Source: TMED27 sp964351195 (GTDB lineage Bacteria; Pseudomonadota; Alphaproteobacteria; Micavibrionales; Micavibrionaceae). From it: a stretch of DNA of 15,561 nucleotides. The number at the start of each line of letters is the position of its first letter. Position 1 is the stretch's first letter. Positions 1-7,729 of this stretch are shown here, one piece after another. The stretch spans positions 1-15,561 of the forward strand of contig CAYGNI010000043.1 of assembly GCA_964351195.1 (NCBI GenBank), in the 5' to 3' direction. The position numbers and the translations under genes are program-made. The notes under the pieces were generated by a model. That model made no database searches. It was not told where the DNA came from and worked only from the letters and a program-made list of their open reading frames with translations.

Positions 1-55
1 TGTGTTAGGCCTGCCGCCAGCGTTCGTTCTGAGCCAGGATCAAACTCTCATGTTT
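1..55 (-). rRNA. rrs: 16S ribosomal RNA, 5' end (partial)
   Basis: Read on the minus strand, these bases are the start of a bacterial 16S rRNA. The universal AGAGTTTGATCCTGGCTCAG segment lies at about 48-29 and is followed by GAACGAACGCTGGCGGCAGG. Numbering back from E. coli position 8 (plus-strand 48) puts the mature 5' end near 55. The rest of the gene lies beyond the left edge. The GGCGGCAGGCCTAACACA continuation is typical of Alphaproteobacteria. The contig stopping inside 16S is the usual result of collapsed rRNA operon copies. The mature end could be off by a few bases. Confidence 0.97.
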
Positions 56-557
56 GAATCCATCATCAAAAGAATCGTTGGTTGTTACAACTTACGTTGT
101 AACAGCAATAATTACACCATGATTACTCATGGTAAAAAATTGACATCTTTTTTCTGAAGTAAACGCCAAATTGGCGCAATTTCAGAAAACTGCTTGCTTG
201 TACACTTTATGATCCGTCAAGGATCAAAAAGTTGTGCGTCGAAACACACATAGCAACAGTTTTCTTTGTCTTATGCATTCAATGCATACCCCCGAGGGGT
301 CGAGACACTGCTGCCTGCGTATTTCTTCTTTCCTATTCACGATGTTCAAGAACCAAACTCGTCTTTTCGCCGTTCCGGGCAAAAAGAACCGAGAAAGGAG
401 AAGTGATTTCACTTCTCATCACTCGATTCATACAGACCAATTTTTTCATATTTAAGGCAATATAGTCCGAAGAACTTTTGCCGTCAAATAAAGTATTAAA
501 AACAAGAGGTTTCCAACACACTCACCAAGGTCCGAAACAAGTCCGTCTCAAGGTGTG
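56..557 (-). other. 16S rRNA operon leader with multiple hairpins
   Basis: This is the non-coding stretch between the predicted rrn promoter and 16S. No convincing gene is seen in it; the short open frames overlap hairpins and lack ribosome sites. It holds many inverted repeats: 84-103 (8-bp stem), 116-133 (7-bp stem), 150-189 (9-bp outer stem around an inner palindrome), 210-226 (6-bp stem), 273-287, 288-300 and 398-417 (9-bp stem). In the transcript, the two hairpins nearest 16S are both capped by GUAA, a GNRA-type tetraloop. A TTCTTGAACA stretch on the minus strand near 354-345 may be a boxA-like antitermination element. Role inferred: antitermination and RNase processing of the rRNA precursor. 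Confidence 0.75.
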
Positions 558-563
558 GAGCGA

Positions 564-592
564 TGTATACAGACTCGTATGACTCGTGTCAA
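564..592 (-). promoter_or_regulatory. rRNA operon sigma70-type promoter
   Basis: On the minus strand TTGACA (592-587) and TATACA (569-564) are separated by exactly 17 bases, a near-consensus promoter. It points at 16S, with transcription expected to start near 557. Immediately upstream (593-626) the same strand carries successive A-tracts, as in an rRNA UP element that binds the RNA polymerase alpha subunit. Position, orientation and strength all fit a ribosomal promoter. Confidence 0.85.
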
Positions 593-626
593 AACTTTTT
601 TTACGCTTTTTTAATTTTTTTTGAAT
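593..626 (-). promoter_or_regulatory. A-tract UP element of the rRNA promoter
   Basis: Just upstream of the minus-strand TTGACA, the sequence consists of three phased runs of A (T runs on the plus strand at about 596-602, 606-611 and 614-621) interrupted by GCG and TT. This matches the composition and position of UP elements in strong rRNA promoters. It is inferred from composition only. Confidence 0.6.
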
Positions 627-704
627 TCGGGTAAAAATCCCAAGCAACCTCCTTATTTAAGAGCGCGACCTACATGGATAATACATTCCTAGAAAACAAT
701 AAAA

Positions 705-733
705 TTGACATAATAAATAAATTTGTATACATT
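705..733 (+). promoter_or_regulatory. Promoter of the secreted orphan gene at 764
   Basis: A perfect TTGACA at 705-710 is followed by an A/T-rich spacer and either TATACA (726-731, 15-base spacer) or TACATT (728-733, 17-base spacer). It is oriented towards the gene starting at 764 and would give a 5' leader of about 20-25 bases holding an AGGA ribosome site. It lies back to back with the rRNA promoter. Confidence 0.6.
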
Positions 734-763
734 CTCTAAAATTTAAAAAACAGGAACAAACAA

Positions 764-1726
764 ATGACAAATAGCCTAAAATCACTCTCAACCAGCCTAG
801 CATTGGCCAGCGCAATCGCAATACCAGCAACAGCTGCACCTATAGTAATCAACACCACATTTATTACCGACCCTGTATCTGACCCCCGTATAATAGCCTC
901 CGCTCGGCTACCAACTGTGGTTCATGAAATATTCAGTCCTGAAAGAAGTGATCTAACTTTCATTGCAAGAAACGATACACCACACGGAAACAAAGCCTTA
1001 ACAACACATAAAAGAATCGATGTAACACCCCATAGTGAGACATGCAGCCCAGAGCCTAATATAAGCGTATATCTCAACCCTCATTTTATAGCCCCGGCAA
1101 GCGCCGAAAAACCAACAGCCAACGACGGCATTACATTTATTGCCTCTAAATGCTTTCCGAATCAGGTCTATGTTGCTATAACCACAAACGTTTACGGCGA
1201 AACATCCATACTCACAATAGACAGTAGCAAATTCCAGCCAGCCATTCCAACAAGCACAGCGCCTATACATTTATACCCGATCGCTTCATTAGGCGAGTCA
1301 TATCCCAGAGCCATATTCGCAATCCCCTCTGAAGATGGAAAAACAGCACTAATTTTTCCGGATGGCAACCTTACAGGAGCAACAATAATCGAGGCCTGCA
1401 CAGAAATTCATGATCCCCAGCCAGAAGTAAGAAGCGCGACGGATGAAATTATAACGGGCTATCAAACTGATCAATATGCAGGTGATAATCTTGGCACAGC
1501 ACGTAATACAATAAAAAAACTAATTCCACCCACTAGTGGACAAGATCGAATTCTTCATGAAGACCTGCTATTGAGCCAAGATCAATATGGCCAGATTATA
1601 GATGGCGTAAAATACGAATTTACGATATGTGGCCAAGATTTAGTAGCCGAACAACCAGATCCTCCAAACTACAGCATCACAATCAGACATGCTGATGATA
1701 CCAACTTAACACTAGATGCAAAATAA
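764..1726 (+). CDS. Secreted hypothetical protein, unknown family
   Basis: This 320-residue protein matches no family I recognise. The first ~24 residues form a signal peptide: a hydrophobic Ala/Leu/Ile core followed by PATAA, with likely cleavage after Ala24 or Ala25. The mature part is rich in Thr, Ile, Pro and Asp, has no further membrane segment, and looks like a beta-rich extracytoplasmic protein. Four cysteines (Cys94, Cys130, Cys212, Cys289) could make two disulfides. AGGA lies 8 bases before the ATG, and a promoter stands at 705-733. The gene is visibly more A/T-rich than the neighbouring transporter and export genes, which may mean recent acquisition or fast evolution. It stands alone between the rRNA promoter and the hairpin at 1739. 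The reading frame and export signal are secure; the function is unknown. Confidence 0.8.
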   Translation: MTNSLKSLSTSLALASAIAIPATAAPIVINTTFITDPVSDPRIIASARLPTVVHEIFSPERSDLTFIARNDTPHGNKALTTHKRIDVTPHSETCSPEPNISVYLNPHFIAPASAEKPTANDGITFIASKCFPNQVYVAITTNVYGETSILTIDSSKFQPAIPTSTAPIHLYPIASLGESYPRAIFAIPSEDGKTALIFPDGNLTGATIIEACTEIHDPQPEVRSATDEIITGYQTDQYAGDNLGTARNTIKKLIPPTSGQDRILHEDLLLSQDQYGQIIDGVKYEFTICGQDLVAEQPDPPNYSITIRHADDTNLTLDAK

Positions 1727-1738
1727 TAGTTAAACTTT

Positions 1739-1796
1739 GCTCCTTGCGAAAATCAAGATTTCAAAGCAGTATTGAAATCTTGATCGACCAAGGAGC
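1739..1796. repeat. Long two-part hairpin between the orphan gene and the transporter
   Basis: An inner perfect 13-bp stem (1752-1764 with 1772-1784, loop 1765-1771) is enclosed by an outer perfect 8-bp stem (1739-1746 with 1789-1796), with a small internal loop between them. No T-run follows on the plus strand, so it is not a classic intrinsic terminator. The 3' outer arm contains AAGGAG, the apparent Shine-Dalgarno site of the downstream transporter, so the folded RNA would hide it. It may be a translational switch, an end-of-transcript structure for the upstream gene, or a small palindromic repeat element. Confidence 0.7.
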
Positions 1797-1802
1797 CCCA
1801 CA

Positions 1803-3455
1803 ATCCCTATCTCGTTAACATTCCTTCATATCGTCGGCGCCGTGTGTCTTCTTTTATGGGGGACACGCATGGTCAAACGCGGGTTCACACGCGCTTACGG
1901 CTCTTCGCTGCGGCTATTCATCTCCCGTAGTATGAAGAATCGTTCTATCGCGTGCGTATCGGGATTAGCGACAACAGCGCTTCTACAAAGCTCCACAGCC
2001 GCCACTCTGCTCATGCTGTCCTTTGTTAAACGTCACGGCATCACCATCACCGCTGCCCTAGGCTTCATCATCGGCGCAGACATAGCCACCACGCTCGTTG
2101 CACAAGTCCTGACCTTTGACCTCTCCTGGCTATCCCCGCTTCTTCTTATGATTGGCATTATCGGCCATATGAAATTCGAACATGGCGGCCGCAAGAAACA
2201 CATCTTCACAATCTTTATAGGGATTGGCTTCATGCTGCTCTCCCTTGCCCTGATTCGCGAAGCCTCCGCGCCCCTCACACACTCCCCGACTTTGGGTCTG
2301 ATTATGAAGCCCCTGAACAGCGACCCCGTCATGGCGATCTTGTTCGCAGCCTTCCTGACATGGATCATTCATTCCAGCCTCGCCGCAGTGCTCCTCTTCG
2401 CGGCACTGGCAAGCTCGGGCATCATTGGCATAGAACTCGGCTTCCTATTAGTATTGGGCGCGAATCTTGGCGGCTCCTTCATCACCTTTATTGCCACCTA
2501 CAAGAATGGCACCACCGCCCGGCGCATCACCTTCGGGAATGTCATGATGCGCACGACCTTCATCATCATTCTGGGATTTTTCGAAGACCCAATACTAAGC
2601 TGGCTAAAAACACTGGGTCTGGACACAGCCCGCCAAATAGTCACAGTTCACACTGGCTTTAATATAGCGCTCGGCATCGCCTTCCTGCCTATTGTTCACT
2701 GGGTCGGGGCAATCAGCATAAAGATATTCCCCAAGAATAAAGCAGCAAAGCCACCGCCAGGCACACCCATGTATTTAGATGAACAAGCACTGAGCACACC
2801 CGTGATTGCCCTCGCCGCCGCTGCGCGCGAAACCCTGCGCATGGCCGAAATGGTCGAAGACATGCTTCAAGACACTATTACATGCTTTAAGCAAAACACC
2901 GACACAATGGCAAAGGAAATCGCAAAAAAGGACGACCAGATCGATAACCTCTATCGTGCTATCAAACTATACCTCGCAAGGTTGACGCAGGAATCACTTG
3001 ATCCCAAGGAGGCGGACCGTTACCTGCAAATACTGACCTTCTCAACCAATCTTGAGCATGTCGGCGATATTGTTGAAAAAAGCCTGATGGAACTGGCGAT
3101 CAAGAAGATCAAGAAGGGAGAGCGCTTCTCGGATGAAGGTTGGACCGAGATCAAAAACTTCCACGCGCAGGTCCTGCGGAACATGAAACTGGCGCAAACC
3201 ATTTTCCTATCCGAAGACCCAAAACTCGCGCGCCAGCTCATCGACAACAAAAACGCCATCCGCGAGGCCGAGCAGGAAACATCAACCCAGCATTTCCAGC
3301 GCCTGCGCGAAGGCCTGCCTGAAACCATCGCCACCAGCTCCCTGCATTTGGATATTATCCGCGATTACCGCCGCGTGAATTCTTATATTTCCTCGGTCGC
3401 CTATTCGATCATCGAAAACGCCGTCCGCCACGCCGACGAACGTAAGAGTCATTAG
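1803..3455 (+). CDS. yjbB: Na/Pi cotransporter family protein (YjbB type) with PhoU-like domain
   Basis: Inner-membrane protein of the sodium-phosphate cotransporter II family, fused to a C-terminal PhoU-like helical domain. It resembles E. coli YjbB along its length, as I recall that sequence. The membrane part carries the two inverted-repeat signatures, QSSTA (~residue 62) and HSSLAA (~188), and a shared LTFDLSWLSPLL segment. The PhoU-like part begins near residue 330 (STPVIALAAAARETLRMAE). E. coli YjbB exports phosphate when internal levels are high, and the same role is inferred here. Start: the first ordinary start codon is GTG at 1842, but that cuts the first membrane helix in half. In-frame homology runs upstream (LTFLHIVGAVCLLLWGT) to an AUC at 1803, which has AAGGAG 7 bases before it; a TGA at 1773 closes the frame. 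The product would be 550 residues from AUC or 537 from GTG. Its stop lies 3 bases from that of the convergent DUF1489 gene. Confidence 0.9.
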   Translation: MPISLTFLHIVGAVCLLLWGTRMVKRGFTRAYGSSLRLFISRSMKNRSIACVSGLATTALLQSSTAATLLMLSFVKRHGITITAALGFIIGADIATTLVAQVLTFDLSWLSPLLLMIGIIGHMKFEHGGRKKHIFTIFIGIGFMLLSLALIREASAPLTHSPTLGLIMKPLNSDPVMAILFAAFLTWIIHSSLAAVLLFAALASSGIIGIELGFLLVLGANLGGSFITFIATYKNGTTARRITFGNVMMRTTFIIILGFFEDPILSWLKTLGLDTARQIVTVHTGFNIALGIAFLPIVHWVGAISIKIFPKNKAAKPPPGTPMYLDEQALSTPVIALAAAARETLRMAEMVEDMLQDTITCFKQNTDTMAKEIAKKDDQIDNLYRAIKLYLARLTQESLDPKEADRYLQILTFSTNLEHVGDIVEKSLMELAIKKIKKGERFSDEGWTEIKNFHAQVLRNMKLAQTIFLSEDPKLARQLIDNKNAIREAEQETSTQHFQRLREGLPETIATSSLHLDIIRDYRRVNSYISSVAYSIIENAVRHADERKSH

Positions 3456-3458
3456 CCC

Positions 3459-3905
3459 TTACAATAACCCCGCAGCTTTCAGCTCTTCCGCCATTTCCTC
3501 GGGCGGTTCATCATTCTCCCCACCCAGAATATAACCCCCACGATCCGCAGGCGCCTTCGCAGGATCAAAATACCGCCACCCCTGAAATGGGCGATGCGGC
3601 GCATTGACGGTCGTGATAATCTCCGGCTCCAGCATAATCGCGCACATACTGCCCTTATGCGCCGTTTTCACCATCTCAAATCCGCAAATTTTCTGTCGGC
3701 ACACAACCCGGCTTTTCAAAACACGGTACAATGATCCGCCGCCGCGCAAAACCTCATCCGCGCGCTTGGGCATAAACCGCGTTAAACACGCAACCGCCCG
3801 CCCCGATGGACTATCTTCATAATCCACCTCCTGGCGCGTCTGCCACTGCGCGTATTCTTCAAGGTCAGCGCATCCAACAATCAGCTTAATTAAATGAACA
3901 CTCAT
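3459..3905 (-). CDS. DUF1489 family protein
   Basis: A 148-residue soluble protein with the recognisable features of DUF1489: the start MSVHLIKLIVGC, the middle LTRFMPKRADEVLRGGGSLY, and the RPFQGWRYFDPAKAPADR motif near residue 105. The family is small, widespread in Alphaproteobacteria and of unknown function. The start is fixed by the family's N-terminus. No ribosome-binding site precedes the ATG; instead a strong promoter sits so close that the transcript should begin at or next to the start codon. The gene converges with the transporter and diverges from the polysaccharide export gene. Role in the cell unknown, probably cytoplasmic. Confidence 0.9.
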   Translation of the reverse strand: MSVHLIKLIVGCADLEEYAQWQTRQEVDYEDSPSGRAVACLTRFMPKRADEVLRGGGSLYRVLKSRVVCRQKICGFEMVKTAHKGSMCAIMLEPEIITTVNAPHRPFQGWRYFDPAKAPADRGGYILGGENDEPPEEMAEELKAAGLL

Positions 3906-3912
3906 ATAACGA

Positions 3913-3941
3913 TATATAAAAACTCACGAAGCCTTTGCCAA
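3913..3941 (-). promoter_or_regulatory. Promoter of the DUF1489 gene, likely leaderless
   Basis: On the minus strand TTGGCA (3941-3936) and TATATA (3918-3913) are 17 bases apart, a good sigma70-type promoter. The expected start of transcription (7 bases past the -10) falls at 3906-3905, which is the A of the ATG at 3905. This predicts a leaderless mRNA. Confidence 0.6.
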
Positions 3942-4048
3942 GGCCTTAAGCCCGAGATTATCGGGGATAGATACCAAACAGGAGTTCCCTACCCCCATAC
4001 TCTTGTATACTCTAAAATGGGTAAAACAATTCTAAGCACCTCATACAC

Positions 4049-6625
4049 ATGAGACTTTTGGCTCTTCTATTTCTGTTCTGCGTAACTCTGGCTCCTGATG
4101 TTTACGCACAGGATTATGGTGCCATGCCATACGCTGAACCCTACAAAGATGTCACCGGTGAAGTCCGCAATTACCGCAACTTCCGCGCTCTTCAGGTCGA
4201 CCAGAACGCACAGCCCGAGAGCAGCGATTACACCGCCTGGCAGACAGAGCAATCCATGCCGCCGCGCGCCAATGCCTTCCCTGCGCCGCCAATCTCCCGC
4301 CAGGAGCTCGACGACGCCATCAAAGTCAAAGAGCTTTTGAAAAAAGCAGCCCCCTCCCCGCTCGAAGACATGTATGCCCGCCGCATCGTGCAAAACCTTG
4401 ATCAGTTCGGCTATGACCTCTTCGGCGTCCCCTCCGAAAACACCCGTGCAGCCTTAAGCGTCGTCCCGACTGCCCCATCAGGCGCAGTGCAGGATGATTT
4501 CATCCTCGGCGCCGGTGATGAGCTGGAAATCACCTTCACGGGACAGCGCAATGATCGCGGCCTTTATAAAATCAACAATAACGGTCTGTTGATGGTCCCC
4601 GACCTGCCGCCCATTCCGGCAACCGGCCGCTCCATAGGCCAGCTCCGCATCTCCGTTCAGGCCGCCGCCAGAAACCTGCATAACACCGAAGCCTATGTCT
4701 CCCTCTCAACCGTGCGCCAGATCGGCGCGCTGGTCATCGGTCATGTCAAACGTCCGGGCCGCAAAAACCTCACCGTCTTTCACACCGTGCTGGATGCGCT
4801 GATGGAATCGGGCGGCATCCAAAAAACAGGCTCGCTGCGCCAGATCAAACTGATTCGCGATGGCCGCTCCACCATCATCGACCTCTACGCGCTTTTAATG
4901 TACGGCCAAAGCGCCGTTGATTTACGTCTGCATGACGGCGACCGCATCATCGTTCCGGCCATCGGACCGACCGTTGCCGTGGCCGGCGAAGCCAAACGCC
5001 CCGGTATATTCGAAATTCTCCCAACCCGCCGCGGCATGCTATCCGAGCCCGAAAAGAACGCCGAAAAACTCACCCTCAATGAAATGCTGGAGCTTGGTGG
5101 CGGCGCCTTGGCCCCCGGTAAAAACCGCTTCCTAAAACTCAGCATCACCAGCGACGGCGAAGAAGATACATCCGAAGTCTCCGACGCCCTCAAGCCGCTC
5201 TTCTCCGATGGCTCTATTTTGATGATATCAAAAGGCGATGAAAAACGCGCGGGTATGATAGAGCTTCAGGGCAATACCCGCCGCCCCGGCCTGCATGCTT
5301 TATCCGAAAACAAAACCCTGGCCACGCTGCTCTCTTCCGAAACCATTCTCGGCCCCGATACCTATCCACTTATCGGTGTGATCGAACGTTTCGACCCCGA
5401 ACAATTGACCACCACGCTGCTGGATTTCCCATTGCGCCTCGTCCTCAAAGACGGATTTGACCGCGCTCTTCAAGACGGCGACATCGTCCATCTCTTTTCA
5501 AACAAGCAAATCGCCGCCCTGTCTGAACCCGTGGATCTGCCCGTCGCCGTCGGCTCCGCCGAAGTCCCGCAAGACGAAGATCTCATCGACGATCCAGTCA
5601 TGATCTCTTTCCTGCGTGAACGCTCGGCCTTTGTCCGCGGCGCTGTGCGCAACCCCGGCGCCTATCCCGTGTCCGATGGCATCACACTGGATTCCGTTAT
5701 CGCCGTCGCGGGCGGCCTCACCCTCGAAGCCAACACCCGCAACATCGAAGTCACCTCTTCTGCTTTCTCGCGCGGCGAAGGCAAACACCGCGAACGCATC
5801 AACCTTGGTGAAACCAGCGCCGAAGACGTCATGATCGAAGCCGGAGCCTCGGTGCGCATCAATCAAAAATTCGAAAAGATCAAAGACAACAGCGTCGCCA
5901 TCATGGGCGAAGTTGAAAACCCCGGCCGCTATGACCTTCTGCCGGGCGACAAAGTCTCCGACCTCTTAAAACGTGCAGGCGGCCTGACGCAGGTCGCTTA
6001 TCCATACGGCACAATTTTCTCCCGCGCATCCGAACGCACAGCCGAAGAATCGCGCTACCGCGCCCAGGCCCGCACCATCAAACAAGCCATCGCCGGCGCC
6101 ATCGAAACCGATGACGAAAAAGTCAACGCCGCCAAAATTGCCGAAGCCCGCGCTTTGGCTGCCGAGCTTGAAAACGCCCAAGGCGTCGGACGCATCACCA
6201 TCGAATCTGATCCCGGCGTTCTCGCCACCAAGCCTGAGCTCGACCTGTTGCTGCAACCGGGCGACCGCCTCTACATTCCGCGCCGTAATCTCACCGTGCG
6301 CGTACACGGCGAAGTCCTCTCCCCCGCATCGCTGCAATTCCGTGAAGGCAAAAACCCGCTCGATTACATCGGCGAAGCCGGCGGCTTTTCCTTCCACGCC
6401 GACAAAGACCGCACATTCGTGCTCTACCCCGACGGCAGCGCGCAGCCGCTGCAAGTTTCAAACTGGAACTACAAACCCGCGTTCATTCCGCCCGGCTCCA
6501 CCATCGTCGTACCGCGCGATCCCAAACCCTTTGATTTCATCGAAAGCGCAAAAGACGTCAGCCAGATCCTCTCAAACCTGGCCGTCACAGCTATCTTTAT
6601 TGATGATGTCATTGATGAGAATTAA
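4049..6625 (+). CDS. Polysaccharide export outer-membrane protein with multiple SLBB domains
   Basis: An 858-residue exported protein of the Wza/KpsD/OtnA class, which forms the outer-membrane channel for capsule or exopolysaccharide. A signal peptide (residues 1-20) ends in VYA|Q with no lipobox cysteine, so it is not a Wza-like lipoprotein and is closer to KpsD. A Poly_export domain lies at ~148-222 (ILGAGDELEITFTG). About six SLBB modules follow, each beginning with the pattern GxVxxPGxY or a variant: ~226-303, 308-395, 402-485, 526-606, 614-745 and 748-822. The fifth contains an inserted Ala/Glu-rich helical segment at ~662-712. A short hydrophobic stretch closes the protein. At 858 residues it is much longer than Wza (~380) or KpsD (~560) and closer to the large multi-SLBB exporters. 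No convincing ribosome site precedes the ATG. Its stop overlaps that of the next gene in a shared TTAA. Confidence 0.92.
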   Translation: MRLLALLFLFCVTLAPDVYAQDYGAMPYAEPYKDVTGEVRNYRNFRALQVDQNAQPESSDYTAWQTEQSMPPRANAFPAPPISRQELDDAIKVKELLKKAAPSPLEDMYARRIVQNLDQFGYDLFGVPSENTRAALSVVPTAPSGAVQDDFILGAGDELEITFTGQRNDRGLYKINNNGLLMVPDLPPIPATGRSIGQLRISVQAAARNLHNTEAYVSLSTVRQIGALVIGHVKRPGRKNLTVFHTVLDALMESGGIQKTGSLRQIKLIRDGRSTIIDLYALLMYGQSAVDLRLHDGDRIIVPAIGPTVAVAGEAKRPGIFEILPTRRGMLSEPEKNAEKLTLNEMLELGGGALAPGKNRFLKLSITSDGEEDTSEVSDALKPLFSDGSILMISKGDEKRAGMIELQGNTRRPGLHALSENKTLATLLSSETILGPDTYPLIGVIERFDPEQLTTTLLDFPLRLVLKDGFDRALQDGDIVHLFSNKQIAALSEPVDLPVAVGSAEVPQDEDLIDDPVMISFLRERSAFVRGAVRNPGAYPVSDGITLDSVIAVAGGLTLEANTRNIEVTSSAFSRGEGKHRERINLGETSAEDVMIEAGASVRINQKFEKIKDNSVAIMGEVENPGRYDLLPGDKVSDLLKRAGGLTQVAYPYGTIFSRASERTAEESRYRAQARTIKQAIAGAIETDDEKVNAAKIAEARALAAELENAQGVGRITIESDPGVLATKPELDLLLQPGDRLYIPRRNLTVRVHGEVLSPASLQFREGKNPLDYIGEAGGFSFHADKDRTFVLYPDGSAQPLQVSNWNYKPAFIPPGSTIVVPRDPKPFDFIESAKDVSQILSNLAVTAIFIDDVIDEN

Positions 6626-7602
6626 GAGCTCATAACGGGGAAATAATTTTTCGAATGAACGTTTTCACCAACAGATTGCAAACCCGCAGCTTCACGCTCT
6701 CGATCCAACTCCGCCACCGTCTGAAATCCTTTATCAGGATTCAAATCAAAAACAACATTTCCATTGTGATTGTATTCATTACTCGTACCATAACGAATAT
6801 CCATCGGCACATCTTCTGATTTCATCTGAATGTCCGGACCATAGCTCTGTGCGAACTCGCGCAACATATCCGCCATCACATTCGCTTTTTCCTGATTACT
6901 TCTCACATCCCATTCTGGCGATGCTTTCACAGCTTCAATCTTCGCAATCATATCGCGCCGCGCCGCAGAACCCGCGGCAAGTGGATTCAAAACCTCTGCT
7001 CCGACCATTTGATCAATAATATGATCCGCCGTAGCCGCATCCGGATCCGGTTTTAAAGCATCTCTAACAGCCACAAACTCATCATGCTCCGCGACTTCAA
7101 GCGCGTTCTTCATAAAGGGATTAAAAATCCTACCAAGCTGTCCAAAGAAGCTATCCATACCTGATTGCCCCAAAACGGGAACATATGGTTGATACCCCGG
7201 ATAGGTAACATTCCGGCCACCAGCCGCTGCTGTTAAATCTCTAAGAATACCGGCATGATCACGATAAACTTTGGCGGCAAATTCCGCCGCATCCGCAGAG
7301 CCGTTAATCAAATTCTCAACAGCCGCTTTCGCCGCCGCGGAAATATCCTTTCCACCGTTCAGCGCCTTCAAATCCGCAGTAATATCCTTAATCATCTTGG
7401 CCTTATCGCCGGAATGCTCAAGCATGAGACCTTCAAAATAGCGATAAGCATCTTCAGCGCGCGTAAATGTAACCGCAGACTCGTCTTCTGCATCGGGATT
7501 ATCAAAATAGATGTCCTTGAACAGCCGCAGGAAATCATTCCCCTGACTGGGGTCCTTCGCTAGTTGCTGTAATTCCTGTTCTGCGGGAGTAGCCGTAGCC
7601 AT
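6622..7602 (-). CDS. Hypothetical protein, Ala/Asp-rich, unknown family
   Basis: A 326-residue protein that I do not recognise. No signal peptide or membrane helix is apparent, suggesting a cytoplasmic protein or a substrate of a signal-less secretion route. The N-terminal half is helical and charged. A Gly/Pro/Tyr-rich segment (YPGYQPYVPVLGQSG, near residues 136-150) follows, then further helices and a polar C-terminus containing NEYNHNGNVVFDLNPDKG. ATG at 7602 is preferred over GTG at 7608 because AGGG stands 7 bases before it. The gene is divergent from the GT2 gene at 7730 and convergent with the export gene, overlapping it by 4 bases. It interrupts the polysaccharide genes, but nothing in its sequence links it to sugar metabolism. 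Confidence 0.8.
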   Translation of the reverse strand: MATATPAEQELQQLAKDPSQGNDFLRLFKDIYFDNPDAEDESAVTFTRAEDAYRYFEGLMLEHSGDKAKMIKDITADLKALNGGKDISAAAKAAVENLINGSADAAEFAAKVYRDHAGILRDLTAAAGGRNVTYPGYQPYVPVLGQSGMDSFFGQLGRIFNPFMKNALEVAEHDEFVAVRDALKPDPDAATADHIIDQMVGAEVLNPLAAGSAARRDMIAKIEAVKASPEWDVRSNQEKANVMADMLREFAQSYGPDIQMKSEDVPMDIRYGTSNEYNHNGNVVFDLNPDKGFQTVAELDREREAAGLQSVGENVHSKNYFPVMSS

Positions 7603-7729
7603 CAACACACCCTTTTTTTCACACTATTACCAAAACCGCGGCTGTTTATTGTTTTTCATGTACAGACCGCGCACACGCATATATTATGCCATAAAACCAG
7701 CGAACTCTGCAAATCACATCGCGGCTAAA

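Noticed and set aside
140..168. TTGACA on the plus strand inside the rRNA leader as a promoter
   Set aside because: No acceptable -10 hexamer follows at 16-18 bases, and it points away from 16S, so it is probably chance.
224..521. Several short open frames on both strands between the rRNA promoter and 16S
   Set aside because: They overlap the hairpins of the rRNA leader, lack ribosome sites and do not resemble proteins.
998..1270. Minus-strand 90-residue frame opposite the secreted orphan
   Set aside because: No ribosome site, Cys/Tyr-rich translation typical of an antisense shadow, while the plus frame has a promoter, ribosome site and signal peptide.
1739..1800. The long hairpin as a Rho-independent terminator
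   Set aside because: No T-run follows on the plus strand, and the outer stem includes the ribosome site of the next gene. A transcript-end role is not excluded but is not the best reading.
5966..6635. Long open frames on both strands across the 3' part of the polysaccharide export gene
   Set aside because: They are shadows of a strongly supported SLBB-domain reading frame; their translations are low-complexity Ser/Pro/Lys or Gly/Val/Phe.
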